Part shown: positions 45,066 through 56,759 of the stretch, piece after piece
How the letters are laid out: the number at the start of each line of letters is the position of its first letter
How positions within the stretch are numbered: the stretch's first letter is position 1
DNA from: Gnetum montanum
Taxonomy: Eukaryota; Streptophyta; Gnetopsida; Gnetales; Gnetaceae
DNA length: 64,000 bases
NCBI GenBank assembly: GCA_015680685.1
Contig: MNCI01003715.1
Location: 647,052 to 711,051 of the forward strand
Direction: 5' to 3'
Position numbers and translations under genes: made by a program
The notes under the pieces: generated by a model
Seen by the model: the letters and a program-made list of their open reading frames with translations, nothing else
Database searches by the model: none
What the model was told of the DNA's origin: nothing

Positions 45066-46038
45066 CTGCTTAGAAACACAACCATATGATGAGCAGTAGA
45101 CACCTGTTATGAGATCTTTTTATCACGCACTGAAACCGTGCACTGTTCAATTTGTGAAGTTTTTTTTTTCTTTTTTGGGATCCCAGGTGACGAGGAATGT
45201 TAATTTCATGGACTTCTACTAGCCTTGTATTCGTCATGTCTCTGCGCGTGATTCGCCGCACTTTTTCGATTCAATTAGTAGTAGACTTAACAAATTCGAA
45301 AAGGCCGAATATTGAATAATTTAACCTAATGATTACTGTTCACAGAATTATAATTTGAGTTTCATAATTGTGTGGTGTATAATTTGAGTTTCATAATTGT
45401 GCGGTTTATATGAATCAGAGATTCCCCAGGAAATTTTATGTTCATGTTAATCTTCATGCTGTTATCAACGTTGCATTATCTCTCAAATACTTAATTAGCG
45501 TATTGTGTTCCTCAATTACGATGTATTGTTTATAACCCTTTATTACGGAATGCAAAGAAGGAATTATAAATTTTGTTAAAAAGGAAAGAGATGGAACTTA
45601 GATTAAGTGGAGTACAAATTTTATGTTCATATTACGCAGTTGGGAAATCTTTTGGGTCGGCATATTTCAAGAATGGCTATAACTGGGTGAGTGGCATGAG
45701 TGAAATTTAAAAATCAGAAAAATCATATCTAAAACCATGGATTTCATTCCAAAAATAAGGTTTATTATAAAAAATCATGCCAAGTAAAATTTCTAATTGA
45801 TCATTGAACCGATGATTTATCTCTCAAATACTTAATTAGCATATTCGGTGTTCCTCAATTATGATTGACTGCCCTTTATTAATGAATGCATAGAAGGAAT
45901 TATAAAATTTTGTTAAAAAGGAAAGAAACGGAACATAAATTAACGTGAAGTACAAATTCCGAGGGCGATCATCTTATCGGAAGGGCTCAATTTTTAGCAA
46001 CGCTTTCCTGTATTTTCTTTGTGAAAAATGTTCAAAGA
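45066..46038. other. Upstream region of the coiled-coil gene, with duplications
   Basis: Contains a 29-bp tandem pair (45350-45407, ATAATTTGAGTTTCATAATT) and a ~140-bp direct repeat (45479-45619 and 45820-45957, offset 341 bp) that shares CTCTCAAATACTTAATTAGC and GAAGGAATTATAAA. No other gene or clear promoter element was seen. Confidence 0.6.
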
Positions 46039-46596
46039 TGTTATTAGTGTTGTCAAATGAAACTTTATGACGTTTTTCCATTCTTATTCTTAAAACTAAG
46101 AAGTTGAAGCGTTAGTGGTTACAAAAGTTACAAAAGTTAAAGGAAGTTAAAACTAAGAAGTTGAAGCGTTAGTGGTTACAGAAGTTGAAGTGTTTGTCAT
46201 TACAAAAGTTAAAGTGTTGGTAGTTACAGAAGTTGAAAGGTTTGCTGTTATAGAACGGTCGGTAGTTACAGAAGGATCGATCGTTACAGAAGTTGAAGAG
46301 TCGGTAGTTACAAAAGTTGAAAGGTTCGATCGTTATAGAAGTTAAACAATTGAGAAGAGTTGACTGTTATAGAAGTTGAAGGGTCGATCGTTACAGAAGT
46401 TAATGGGTCAACTGTTACATAAGTTGTTTCATATTACGGTTCAGTTGCTATTTTCCATTGATGTATTTACTTATTTAAAGGCCATTATTAGTTAAATAAA
46501 CAAGTGAAATTCATTTGCCTCTATTTGCCCCTATTTTGTTCTATTTTGTTGTTTTTCTTATTTGAAGCTAGTAGTGCATAGCCTTAGAGGCTGTCA
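46039..46596 (+). repeat. 5' LTR of copia element 2 (left edge approximate)
   Basis: The right edge GAGGCTGTCA next to the primer-binding site is firm; the left edge is set at TGTTATTAGTG by analogy with the other LTR. About 330 bp (46100-46430) are an array of GTTACAGAAGTTGAAGGGTC-type units. Confidence 0.65.
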
Positions 46597-46714
46597 ATGG
46601 TATTAGAGCTCAATTAGGAGGCTAGAGGGAAAGCCCAATTCAGGAGGCTAGAGAGAAAAGCATAGTAGTGTACTTGGTCTAGGAGGCTCAAGGGAATAAC
46701 ACAGTAGTGCATAA

Positions 46715-47600
46715 ATGGCCTCTGAAAATTTTGTACAACTTGCAATCCCATGTTTTGATGGTCAGTATGACCATTGGAGCATGTTGATGGAAAATTTCTT
46801 GAAGTCTAAGGAGTACCGGCAAATTGTTGAATATGGTGTAGTACCGGCAAATAAACAAAGAGAGAAGCTAGAGGGACTAAGGCTGAAATATTTGAAGGCA
46901 AAGAATTATTTATTTCAAATAATTGATCATTCTATCTTGGAGACTATTCTTAGCAAAGAAACTTTCAAGGATATTTGGGATTCTATGAAGAAGAAATATC
47001 AAGGATATTCAAGAATAAAGTGCGCATAGCTTCAAGCCTTGAGAAGGAATTTTGAGACTTTACAAATGAAAGATGGGGAGTCTATTACCAGCTATTGTGC
47101 AAGGACAATGGGGATAGCCAATAACATGCAATTTCATGGTGAGAAGATGGAGGATGTGATTATTGTTGAGAAGATATTGCGTTCCCTATCCCCCAAGTTT
47201 GATTATGTTGTTTGTTCAATTGAAGAATTTAAAGATGTTGACGCACTTTCCCTTGATGAACTTCAAGGTTCTTTATTAGTTCATGAACATAAGATGAATT
47301 GAAACTCAACTTCTAAAGAGCAAGCTTTAAAGGCTTCTACTTTTACTTATTCCTCAAGAGGAAGAGGTAGAGGTAGAGGAAGAGGAGATCAAGGCAATAG
47401 AGATGGTAGTAGACATTTCAAAGGGGATGGTAATAAATTTCAAGGAAAAAGCAGAGGACAAGTTGACAAATCTAAGGTGGAATGCTTTAGATGTCATAAA
47501 TATGGACACTATTGTTCAAAATGCTACACTAAACTACCCAATGACAAAGGAGGAAAATCAAATTGTGTTAAAGAGGAGTCTAAGACTTTGCTGATGATAG
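46715..47600 (+). pseudogene. gag of copia element 2
   Basis: MASENFVQLAIPCFDG starts a copia Gag (DHWSMLMENFLKSKEY, AKNYLFQIIDHSILE). After a TAG at 47027-47029 it continues as RRNFETLQMKDGESI, a Gly/Arg-rich linker, and a complete CCHC zinc knuckle (CFRCHKYGHYCSKC) near 47480-47525. Confidence 0.85.
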
Positions 47601-47850
47601 TCCAAGCCAACCGAGAGTCTCAGTTGCAACAACCATATGTGTGGATTCAAGTCTTCTTTTTCTTACTTATGAAATTTTTCATTCTACAGTGAGTTTTGGT
47701 GATTGTTCTACTGTAAATGTAATGGGAAAAGGGGATATTAACATTAGAACCAAGAATGGTTTTGTAAAAAAAAATTTCCAATATTTTTTATGTGTTCCAT
47801 TTGAAAAGCAATTTGTTAAGTGCTAGTCAATTGCAAGAGAAGGGTTATGT
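47600..47850 (+). pseudogene. Protease region of copia element 2, damaged
   Basis: Only the second half is readable (TVSFGDCSTVNVMGKGDI); the active-site triad normally just before has been lost to a deletion or frame change near 47640-47690. Confidence 0.6.
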
Positions 47851-48890
47851 AATAACCATTCATAAGGATGCTTGTGAAATTGATGATCCTTTAAGAGGAG
47901 CTATTGCAGTTGTTCAAATGAGCTCCAACAGATTATTTCCATTGAGGATTGAAAGTGCTCAATCTTGGCTAAAGGCTGAAGTAAAAGACCCAACATGGAT
48001 TTGGGATTTTTGCTATGGTCACTTGAATTTTGGAGGATTAAAGACTCTACAAAAGAAAAATATGGTAACTAGTCTTTTTCAAATTACAATTCCTTCCGAA
48101 GCCTATGAAGAATGTGTTGTTGATAAACAACATCATTCTCACTTCTTTGAAGGAAAATCATGGAGAGCAAAGAATGTCCTTTAGCTGGTTCACTCCAACA
48201 TTTGTGGGCCAATAAAACCATCTTCAAATGCAGGTAAGAGGTACTTGATTATCTTCATTGATAATTATACTTGAAAAAGTTGTGTTTATTTTTTGCAGGA
48301 GAAGTCTAAAGCTTTTAATGCATTTAAAAGCTTCAAGACATGTGTTGAGAACGAATCTGGAAAGATAATTATGACTCTTCATATAGATCGTGGAGGAGAA
48401 TATTGTTCAAAAGAGTTTGATGTTTTTTATGAGAATCATGGCATTTAGAGAAAGCTCACAACTCCCTATACACCACAACAAAATGGTGTATCAGAGAGGA
48501 AAAATAGAACCATCCTCAATATGGTGAGAAGTCTCTTGGCAAGAGGAAGCATCCCAAAGAGTTTCTCACTAGAGGCAATGAATTGGAGCATCCATGTTTT
48601 GAACAGAAGTTCCATCTTTGCTGTTTAAAAGATGACACCAGAAGAGGCTTGGAGTGGGAGGAAACCAACGGTGGATCACTTCAAAATCTTTGGTTGCATT
48701 GCCTATGTACATGTCCCCGATGAGAAGAGGAAGCAGCTAGAGGATAATAGTGAAAAATGTGTCTTTCTTAGTGTAAGTGAAGCATCCAAAGCATATAAAT
48801 TGTATAATCCTCTGGCAAAGAAGATTGTGACTAGCAGAGATGTCATTTGTGATGAAGAGAGCACTTGGAATTGGAATGGGCAGTAGCCTA
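47850..48890 (+). pseudogene. Integrase of copia element 2
   Basis: LSASQLQEKGY and the pre-integrase region lead to LVHSNICGPI, where Asn replaces the first catalytic Asp, then HIDRGGEYCSKEF (second Asp kept) and QNGVSERKNRTI (Glu kept). Stops occur at 48182-48184, near 48448 and near 48628. FKIFGCIAYVHVPDEKRKQL follows. Confidence 0.85.
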
Positions 48891-48979
48891 CTTCAATTAT
48901 TTTTGACAATGAAATTGTAAACTCTGCAGCACCTGAAACTATAGAACCTAGCACTACATACTTTGAAGCACTAAGAATT

Positions 48980-49870
48980 GTGAAGGCTAAAATCGTAAAA
49001 GCCAAGGAGGCTGAAGCACCAAGAACTATGAAGGTTGAGACTTCACCAACAGCAGCAGCAACTGAATCTCATCGTATTCAAAAAAGACCCTTATGGATGA
49101 TGGATTATGAGGTAACTAGGATTGACCAATTTGATGACCCAATCACCCACTTTGCTTTATTTGCAGATTGTGATCCCACAATTTTTGAAAGTGCTATTAA
49201 AGAATCAAAATCGAGAAAGGCAATGGAGGATGAAATTGAAAACATTGAGAAAAATGATACTTAGGAGCTAGTTGATCTTCCAAAAGGGCACAAAACCATT
49301 GGTGTGAAGTGGATCTTTAAAACAAAACTAAAGGAGATTGGTAAAGTTGACAAGTATAAGGTGCGATTGGTGGTTGAGGGATACAAGAAAGAATATGGAA
49401 TTGACTATAAAGAAGTCTTTGCTCCTGTTGCAAGGCATGATACAATCAGATTGGTGATTGCATTGGTAGCACAAAATTCATGGCCTATCTTCCAAATGGA
49501 TGTCAAGTTTGCATTCTTGCATGGAGACTTAGAGGAATAGGTATTTATTGATTAGCCCCTTGGTTTTGTGAAGCTTGGTAGTGAGCACAAGATCTATAAA
49601 TTAAAAAAAGGCTTTGTATGAACTAAAACAAGCTCCAATTTCTTGGTATAGTCGTATAAATACCTATTTTTCTAAGGAGGGATTTTAAAAATGTCCATAT
49701 GAGCATACACTTTTTACAAAGATTGATGGAGGAGAAGTGCTTATTGTATGTTTATATGTTGATAATCTTATTTTCATTGAGAATGATAGTGATTCGTTTG
49801 AAAAATTTAAGAAGTTAATTATGGATGAGTTTGAAATGACTAATCTTGGAAAAATGCATTACTAGTGCAA
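48980..49870 (+). pseudogene. Reverse transcriptase of copia element 2
   Basis: RPLWMMDYEV and KSRKAMEDEIENIEKNDT lead into RT: VKWIFKTKLKEIGKVDKYKV, YGIDYKEVFAPVARHDTIRL, QMDVKFAFLHGDLEE. The active site reads YVDN instead of YVDD (near 49760). Stops at 49261-49263 and 49538-49540 and several frame shifts follow. Confidence 0.85.
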
Positions 49871-50625
49871 TCCCTCATTGGAATCTTTATTTCTCAAAAG
49901 AAGTATGTTAGAGAAATTTTGGAGAGGTTTAAGATGAAGGATTGCAATTTTGTAAGCACTCCAATTGAGATTGGCTTAAGGCTAAATAAAGATCCTCATG
50001 AAAGCAAGGTGGAGGCTACACTTTACAAGAAAATTGTTAGGAGTTTAATATATTTGACTACAACCAAACCCGATATAATGCATGCTGTGAGTCTTATCAG
50101 CAGATACACGGTGTCCCCAAAGAAGATGCATTTGTTGGCTACTAAAAGAATATTTCATTACTTGCAAGGGACCAAAGATTTTGGGTTGTTTTATAAGAAA
50201 GGTGAGAAATATGATTTTGTGGGTTCTATTGATAGTCATTATGCAGGAGATCAAGATGATAGGAAGAGCACTTCGGGATATGTTTTTATGATGGGCACTA
50301 GGGTTGTTTCATGGTCATCCAAGAAGCAATCAATTGTCACATTGTCAACCATAGAGGTTGAATTTGTTGCTGCAACATCTTGTGCTTGCCAAGCTATTTG
50401 GCTAAGAAGCAAGAGGAGGCTACTACAATTTTTTGTGACAACAATTCCATCATAACGTTATCCAAAAATCTTGTGCTACATGGAAGAAGCAAGCATATTA
50501 ATGTGAGATTTCACTTCTTGCATGATCTATGCAATGATGGTGTTATTGATTTTGTGTTTTGTATAAGTGAAGATCAACTCACTGATATTCTAACCAAACC
50601 TCGCAAATTATCAACATTCTAGAGG
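49865..50625 (+). pseudogene. RNase H of copia element 2
   Basis: YVREILERFKMKDCN, KPDIMHAVSLISRYT, RIFHYLQGTKDFGL and DRKSTSGYVFMMG are clear. A frame shift near 50410 separates this from FCDNNSIITLSKNLV, RSKHINVRFHFLHD and LTDILTKP, the end of the polyprotein. Confidence 0.85.
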
Positions 50626-50705
50626 TTGAGAAAGCAACTTGGAGTCTACACATTGAATGATTCTTATTAAACTGATAGTTTGCCAACTTTTAGTTTATGA
50701 GAGGG

Positions 50706-51153
50706 TGTTAAGTGTGTTTAATTGTTCAACATGTTTTTTTGTGCTTGTCTTAGTCTTTAAGAACTGTCCATAGGGATTCGATTGCTATTTTCATTCTTTA
50801 GAAGTTGAATAGTCGGTTGTTACAAAAGTTGAAGGGTCAACCATTACAAAAGTTGAAAGGTCGACCGTTACAGAAGTTAAAGGGTTTGCTGAAGTTGAAG
50901 GGTTGGTCATTATAGAAGTTGAAGGGTTCACTATTACAGAAGTTGAAGGGTCAACCATTATAGAAGTTGAAAGGTTGACCATTACAGAAGTTGCTTCATC
51001 TTAGGATTTAATTGCTATTTTCCGTTGATGTATTTGCCTATTTAAAGACCATTATCAATTGAATAAAAATGTGAAATTTAGCTGCCTCTATTTGCCATTG
51101 TTTTGTTGTTGTTTTTATCTAAGGCTAGCAGTGCACAGCCTCAGAGGTTGACA
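50706..51153 (+). repeat. 3' LTR of copia element 2
   Basis: TGTTAAGTGTG to GAGGTTGACA, 448 bp, with about 190 bp of 25-bp repeat units (50805-50995) and a TATTTAAAG box near 51040. Confidence 0.85.
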
Positions 51154-52172
51154 CTCCTAAAGCTTTTTTTATGTTTTGAGAGAGTTGGATAATTTGCTTC
51201 AAGCAAAAACATTTGACATTAATTTTGTGCGTACAATTCACATGAGAATATTGTTGTGCATGTTGCATATTTTATCTTGCTTTACAAGATACCACATTGT
51301 AAAAGTATTTACTATTGTGATATCGTTTCTTCCTTGCACATTTTACTTGGCTAACCAACCAAATAAATTGAAATAATAGTATACCACAATGTTGATATGA
51401 AATACATTGCCCAAGCTCAAACACAAATTTTATAATTTGAAAAATAAGAACTTTACATCACTCCATAGGATAGCCCCAAAATGCCTAAATTATATTGCAA
51501 TTTATTTTTACATACAATCCTAAAATCGTTAAATAAGTTGGAAAAAAATACCATACAACAATGCCTCAATAATAAAGGTTGCAATTTATCATCCATATTA
51601 TTACCAGAACGTTAAAACATTTTAACAATGTTTCCGCAACAAACAAGAAATTCTAAAAAAACGAAAGGGAAAAAATTATGTTGGCAGCGCCTCAGTCAAC
51701 TTCTGCGTCAAATGTCAACATGGTGACTTAACATGTCCCGAAGAGAGACAAGCAACCGCAAACGTTCAACCATATTAATATCAAATTGAAAAAGAGGTGC
51801 GTATCCTATGTATCAACACTACACAACAAACAAGAAACAAGCGATTGCATCTTGCGTTGTTTAGAATTGAACGATCCGGTAGTGATTACAAGGCCTCAAA
51901 TCCTTGCTTTTGAGATTTTACAATTATTTCATGTTCCAACTCACAGGAAGCAATATTGCATAAATGATTTCAACCGGCAAAACCAGAACTCCCAACAACT
52001 AATAAATGTCTAAAAGTGGATCTACATTGCTAGAGAACCACACTGCAGGGAAACAAAAAATTTAAGCCCTACACTAAAATCCTTGCAGCAACCACAAACT
52101 CGTTAAACCTTGAATATTTTTTGTTTTTCTAAAGCACAAAGATAACCGAGAGATTGGATAGGATTGGACTGC
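51154..52172. other. Intergenic, probably 3' flank of the gene at 52173
   Basis: AT-rich; no domain or RNA gene. The last few hundred bases may be the 3' untranslated region of the minus-strand gene at 52173. Confidence 0.4.
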
Positions 52173-52592
52173 TTATTGGCAGAACCTGGAACCGAATGCT
52201 GTTGGCAAATGTGCAGCGAAGTTACGGAAGGAATTTAACAAATTGGAAAGAATGTGGTTTGTGAAGAAACCAATGCAGTTACCGAGCGGAGTTAGCAGGT
52301 AGCTGTCGAGAGCCGAGGCAAGGCTGCCATTAGGGGAACAAACACAAAAAATGCGCTCAAAAATCCTATCATGGTCATGGTTGTTGCTCTCGCTCGCCAT
52401 GGGCTGCAGATAAGCTCGAGCAGCATTCTTAACCAGACTGTTCTTGATAGCGATGGGTTCACTGCACCACACTATGGCTTCTTTGCTGGGAGACCAGAAG
52501 CTTGAGCGCGAGCTCCGCATTAGATCTCTCAGACTGGTGTACTTGACGCATGATCCCACTTCATCTCCTCTGTTCATGTTTGAAGACTCCAT
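52173..52592 (-). CDS. Small conserved plant protein of unknown function
   Basis: A complete 139-codon frame begins MESSNMNRGDEVGSCVKYTS and ends FGSRFCQ with TAA. GC content is higher than in the flanks. SLRDLM, an Ile-Lys-Asn stretch (EPIAIKNSLVKNAARAYLQP) followed by MAS, and a C-terminal hydrophobic helix region (LGNCIGFFTNHILSNLLNS) resemble a plant-only family that I recall with the IKN-LVK-AA-AYLQPM signature and no known function. The start has a normal context, and no stop or shift is present, unlike everything around it. It is the best candidate for an active gene here. Confidence 0.65.
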   Translation of the reverse strand: MESSNMNRGDEVGSCVKYTSLRDLMRSSRSSFWSPSKEAIVWCSEPIAIKNSLVKNAARAYLQPMASESNNHDHDRIFERIFCVCSPNGSLASALDSYLLTPLGNCIGFFTNHILSNLLNSFRNFAAHLPTAFGSRFCQ

Positions 52593-53314
52593 CTAGTCCG
52601 ATGATTTGCAGTTGCACAGAAGTGGCAGTGAGTGCACAAGTCAGTGAGTGAACGACCTTTTCGAATTCTTGAGCATCCCCTGAATCAATCGCATTCGTAT
52701 CTATCTTTCATTATGTTACTGCTTCCCTCAGGAAGATCTCTTTGAACGAATTCTCCTAGGAAACAAGCTAGATTTCCTCTAAAAAGAAATCTAGAGGCTG
52801 AAAACGCAAACAATGATAACGAGAAGCTATAAGTTATCCTACTTTAAAAGCTGTCCTAAACAGAATAACCTGTACAGAGGCTGAACCACACCTGCTTAGA
52901 CGAACCACGCTTGTAAAGAATTGTTTGCCCAGAAGCCTGTTTTCTGCTAATCAGCACGAGAATCAGGTTATCAAGGAAATTCGCGAAACGGAATAGCGAA
53001 AGCGCAATTAGAAGATGTAAATATACAGGGCCCAAAAACGGCCAAAGGAAAACCAAAAGCCAAAGAAACCAAAACGTTCAAGAATCTGAAACAAAACAAA
53101 CAAAACGCTTGCTTCCGCATGAAAGAAAAAGAAAACCGAAATCAGTCACGTGGAAGAACCCAAAACCGCGAAAGGCACAGAAACAAAAGCGAGAAATCTC
53201 ATATTTCGGTATTTCCTGTCCAGTGACAAATTCGGCAACGCAAATTCGGCAACGCAGACAAAAACCCAAGGGCCAAGAATCCAGGCCCAACAAGCAATGC
53301 AGGATTGAGCTATA
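52593..53314 (-). other. 5' flank of the gene at 52173
   Basis: GC is moderate and no ORF is convincing. It may contain the 5' untranslated region and promoter of the minus-strand gene. Confidence 0.4.
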
Positions 53315-54230
53315 GTATTTGTTGATGTCAACACTCCCATGTTTGCATGGGGCCATGATTATCAAAAGTTTCTATTTTTCTCTCTTAATAACCACAATAA
53401 AAATCATGCAAGTAGTGTGGGAATTAATGGTGATGGTTACGGACATTAGTGGCAAACGTTTTAGAAGTTACGTTTTAGAAGTTACCGTAGGGTCATTAAT
53501 GGAGTGACAAACGTTTTGGAAGTTAAGGATTACGGTCATTAATGGCGACGGTTATTTCCATTAGTGGCAAACGTTTTGGAAGTTACGACAATTGCGATCA
53601 TTAATGATGGTGGTTACAAACATTAGTGGCAAACGTTTTGGAAATTATAACAATTATAGTTACTAATAATTGCGGTTACAAACATAAGTGGGCACTTAAG
53701 TAAAGAATGTGGGTGTTATTACACAAGAAGTGGTGATGATTTTTGTAGCCGTTACATGAATTGTAAACATTATTATGGATGGTCGTAGTGGCTATAAAAT
53801 GGAGTCTAGGGGAAAGAACCAGAAGAAAAGGAAAGAAGGGAGTTCCAGATAGGCTCTGTCTCCACTAAGCAGCAGTTTCCTCTTTTCTTTTCTTTTCTTT
53901 ACAAGCTTCTAGTCGATCTTTGAGGAGGGTCCAAGGTAGGAGCCAGCGGCTCAAAATCGGATCATTGCGGGTCTTCTCGGTGACGGTAGGAACTTGTCTT
54001 GGTGTTGTAGACATGGGTGGACAATCTTCCTCTTTGTTACGGTGCACAAAAGATGGTAGACGGTAGCAGGCTTTAAGAACTGCAGGATGCCTTATGCGGA
54101 CTGCAGTGGGCAATCTTTCTCTCTCTCTCTTCCTCTCTCTCGTGGCGATCGCGGTCTTCCTTCCTAGCATTGGATACCATCGACAGTCACAAACCAGCAG
54201 CGTTAGTGGGACCAGGGAAAATTCAGTTCT
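53315..54230 (+). repeat. Possible LTR or LTR-like element
   Basis: It starts TGTTGATGTCAACA (an inverted repeat), has an internal array, then a TATA box (CTATAAAATGGAG, 53789-53801) and a CT-rich stretch including (TC)n at 54117-54150. The right edge is uncertain and no partner LTR was found, so a solo LTR or a small LTR element without genes are both possible. Confidence 0.4.
53395..53700 (+). repeat. Minisatellite with ATTAGTGGCAAACGTTTTGG units
   Basis: Four or more imperfect units of about 55-60 bp share the core GTGGCAAACGTTTTGGAAGT and CATTAATGG blocks. Confidence 0.8.
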
Positions 54231-54599
54231 TTTAATTATCTATTGTATTGAAGACAATTATTTAATTTAAATTCCAAATTACTTTTTAGTGTATTATTCG
54301 CAAAAGACTACGTAGCCCTCTCCAGTTGAGACTATTCCCAGGTTTCTGTATCCATACGGAAGACACCCTAGGCAATAGTCTCCTAAAACAAGTTTTCTTT
54401 CCCGATGTTGGTGTGACCAAAATTTATGCATCAACAGTACCCAACCTAAATGCAAATGCACCAAAGCAGAAACGCACAAAATGGATGGTTGTATCAAAGA
54501 AAATTATGGTTTTAGTTATGAAATATTGTAATAAGACTCTCCTTTAAACAAAAGGCTCTTTTGGAAGACATAAAAAAAAAAGGTCTTGGTTAAAGTTTG

Positions 54600-55090
54600 G
54601 TTGGACATGTTAGGAAAAGAGTATTTTTATTTATATTATGTTAGAGGAGGTTTGTTATTGGTACTCAGAAGTATCTATTTTTAGCTATTCTTATTTATTT
54701 AAGAAATCAAATTGTTAGAACAAGAATGAGCTCTTATCATCTCCTTATTGAGATAGGTCATTGGATCAATTTACAAAGAGAAGAAGAGTATATTTATAGA
54801 CTATGTAAATAAAGCATAGAAGTTGAAGAACATATTTTTTTATTTTGTCTATCTTTGACTCACATTCAAATGAATTATACTATTAATTGTAATCTTCTTA
54901 TTATTTTCTTTCAAATTAACTCTCTACTTGGGGCATTACACCAATGATGTTTTCATCTTTATTCAAAAATATGTTAAGGCTTTGTAACCATCAAACAAAT
55001 CTTTTGTGATTTCTTGGATGTAATAAAAATTTCTAATTTATAGTTTATAGTTTCCATAATATGATTCAATTTTTTGCCATAAGCTTTCTT
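54600..55090 (+). pseudogene. C-terminal LINE remnant
   Basis: The plus strand reads IRNQIVRTRMSSYHLLIEIG, HWINLQREEEYIYRLCK, a stop, then SIEVEEHIFLFCLS, the R-SSH-L-IE-G-W and Cys-x2-Cys/His-type tail of LINE proteins, as at 34660-34860. Only this end is present. Confidence 0.65.
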
Positions 55091-56340
55091 ACATTTGAAT
55101 CTCTAACTTTACATGACAATTCTTTCTCCATGCCTCCCAAACATGCCAAAGATAGAGAAAAAAATCAACAAACAAAAACATCCTTTACTATATAAAGTTT
55201 AGCTCTAAAGTCCTCAAGCATGAAAGCATTCATTGCCCACCTAGGGTCCTTTTCCTTATATCTTTTGAATAACACAAATAACCAGCCTCTAATGTCACTT
55301 TCATAACATTTGGATAAGATCACCTATACTACAAGAAGTCCATTGTAGAATGAATCAAAAACCATGATTGTATGTAGATAGAACTATGTATACAATGAAG
55401 ATTGCATATCATAATACTTTCTTTTAATCATATCACTGCAAAAAATCAAATACTACGGAGAATTAACTTACCCTATATTTATTACTATTCAATGTCGAAT
55501 CTATGGCTAGAATACTATTTTAGAAAGATCAATCATCTTCTTTAGCTTCCAAGGAGATTGCAATCTAATCACTAATGGGATACCCATGTCCATAACTTTT
55601 TCCTAGTCATAAATGAAAAAATCAATTATAGTTTGATATCACAATCATGTGTTGATTTTATCATGCTTACTTTTCTTGTAATTAGGAACTACATTTTTGC
55701 AAATGTTATAAATATTCTTTTTCAATGGAAACATATATCCTTTATGAGAAATGGAAATCTTACCCTTCCTTAAAAAGATTGTTGAAATATTTCTCATAAA
55801 TAAGATCAATGAGAAAGCCTTTCTCCCAAAATGAGACTATTCTTTCACAAATATCATTGGAGATATGAATAGATTGTGCATCCCTCCTATCTATCATTAG
55901 ACGTAATAACTTAGGAAATAAGCTCCAACCTTGTCTATACAAGCTACATTTTTTGCACTATGCATGGTGATATTTTCCCTGTGGGAACTTTAGCTCCAAT
56001 AATAACCTTGGAGTTGTCTTATGTTAGAGGCTTAGTTGGAATTGTCTCTTATATCGAGGGCTTAGGTTGCCCCCTTGACTCTGGGTTAACTCAAGAAGTC
56101 AACCCAACCTAACCTTGTGATAATAGATAGATCTGCCATTAAATAAAGAGATTAAAGAAGCATTTATCAGATGTCAGCCGAAACTCAAGCAAGTTGCATA
56201 GATAGAGATAAAGAGCCGAAGACAAGAGTATCCTACCCTAAGCCATAAATCAAAGAATTTGCCATATGGTTAGTCCAATAGTGCTCATTACTTTGTGGAG
56301 ATTTGTAGCTATGGAAATACCAGGTGCAAAATCTTGGGCA
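55091..56340. other. AT-rich stretch; one minus-strand protein-like piece
   Basis: At 55942-55760 (minus) a frame reads WSLFPKLLRLMIDRRDAQSI, HISNDICERIVSFWEKGFLI, which looks protein-like, but I cannot name it. Otherwise nothing is supported. Confidence 0.3.
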
Positions 56341-56354
56341 TTGTGAGAGGCTGG

Positions 56355-56480
56355 CAATGACTTATCATCCTATTGTTGGACATTCGAATGATAGAGTGGA
56401 TCAATCTCAACTCACATGGTTTTTTAACATTAGACTTCCAGGCCGATGGTTGATTAGTTGGACACTTATAGGCCTTTATT
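56355..56480 (+). pseudogene. Possible Ty3/gypsy integrase scrap
   Basis: MTYHPIVGHSNDRVDQ resembles the AYHPQTDGQTERVNQ motif of chromovirus-type integrases. The flanks are too decayed for confirmation. Confidence 0.35.
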
Positions 56481-56759
56481 GAAAGGGGCTAAGTTTGGGG
56501 TCGACAACCTGCTTTTTTGTGGTTGGACACAGTGGTTGGCTTGGTAAATAGGGCACTTGTTGTGGTGGGTAGTTATGTTGGTCTGAAAAGTGTTTTTGTT
56601 CCCTACTAGGAATTTTCTAAAAACATAAAATGGTAATAGTTTCATAAGCTAGTCAAAGGCTTTTGTTTTTACTACCACCTGATGCTTGGTGTTATTTTCC
56701 TCTTGTCAGGTTCATTTTTCACTTGAACAGTCCTATGTTGGAATCACTATCATGCTTCT

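Larger units (their letters stand above)
46039..51153 (+). mobile_element. Ty1/copia element 2
   Basis: LTRs at about 46039-46596 and 50706-51153 flank gag, a damaged protease, integrase, RT and RNase H on the plus strand. Stops and frame shifts are frequent. The primer-binding site TGGTATTAGAGC (46598-46609) follows the 5' LTR, and the purine run GAGAGGG precedes the 3' LTR. The LTRs differ in the number of internal repeats, so the left edge is approximate, and no matching target duplication was seen. Confidence 0.85.
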
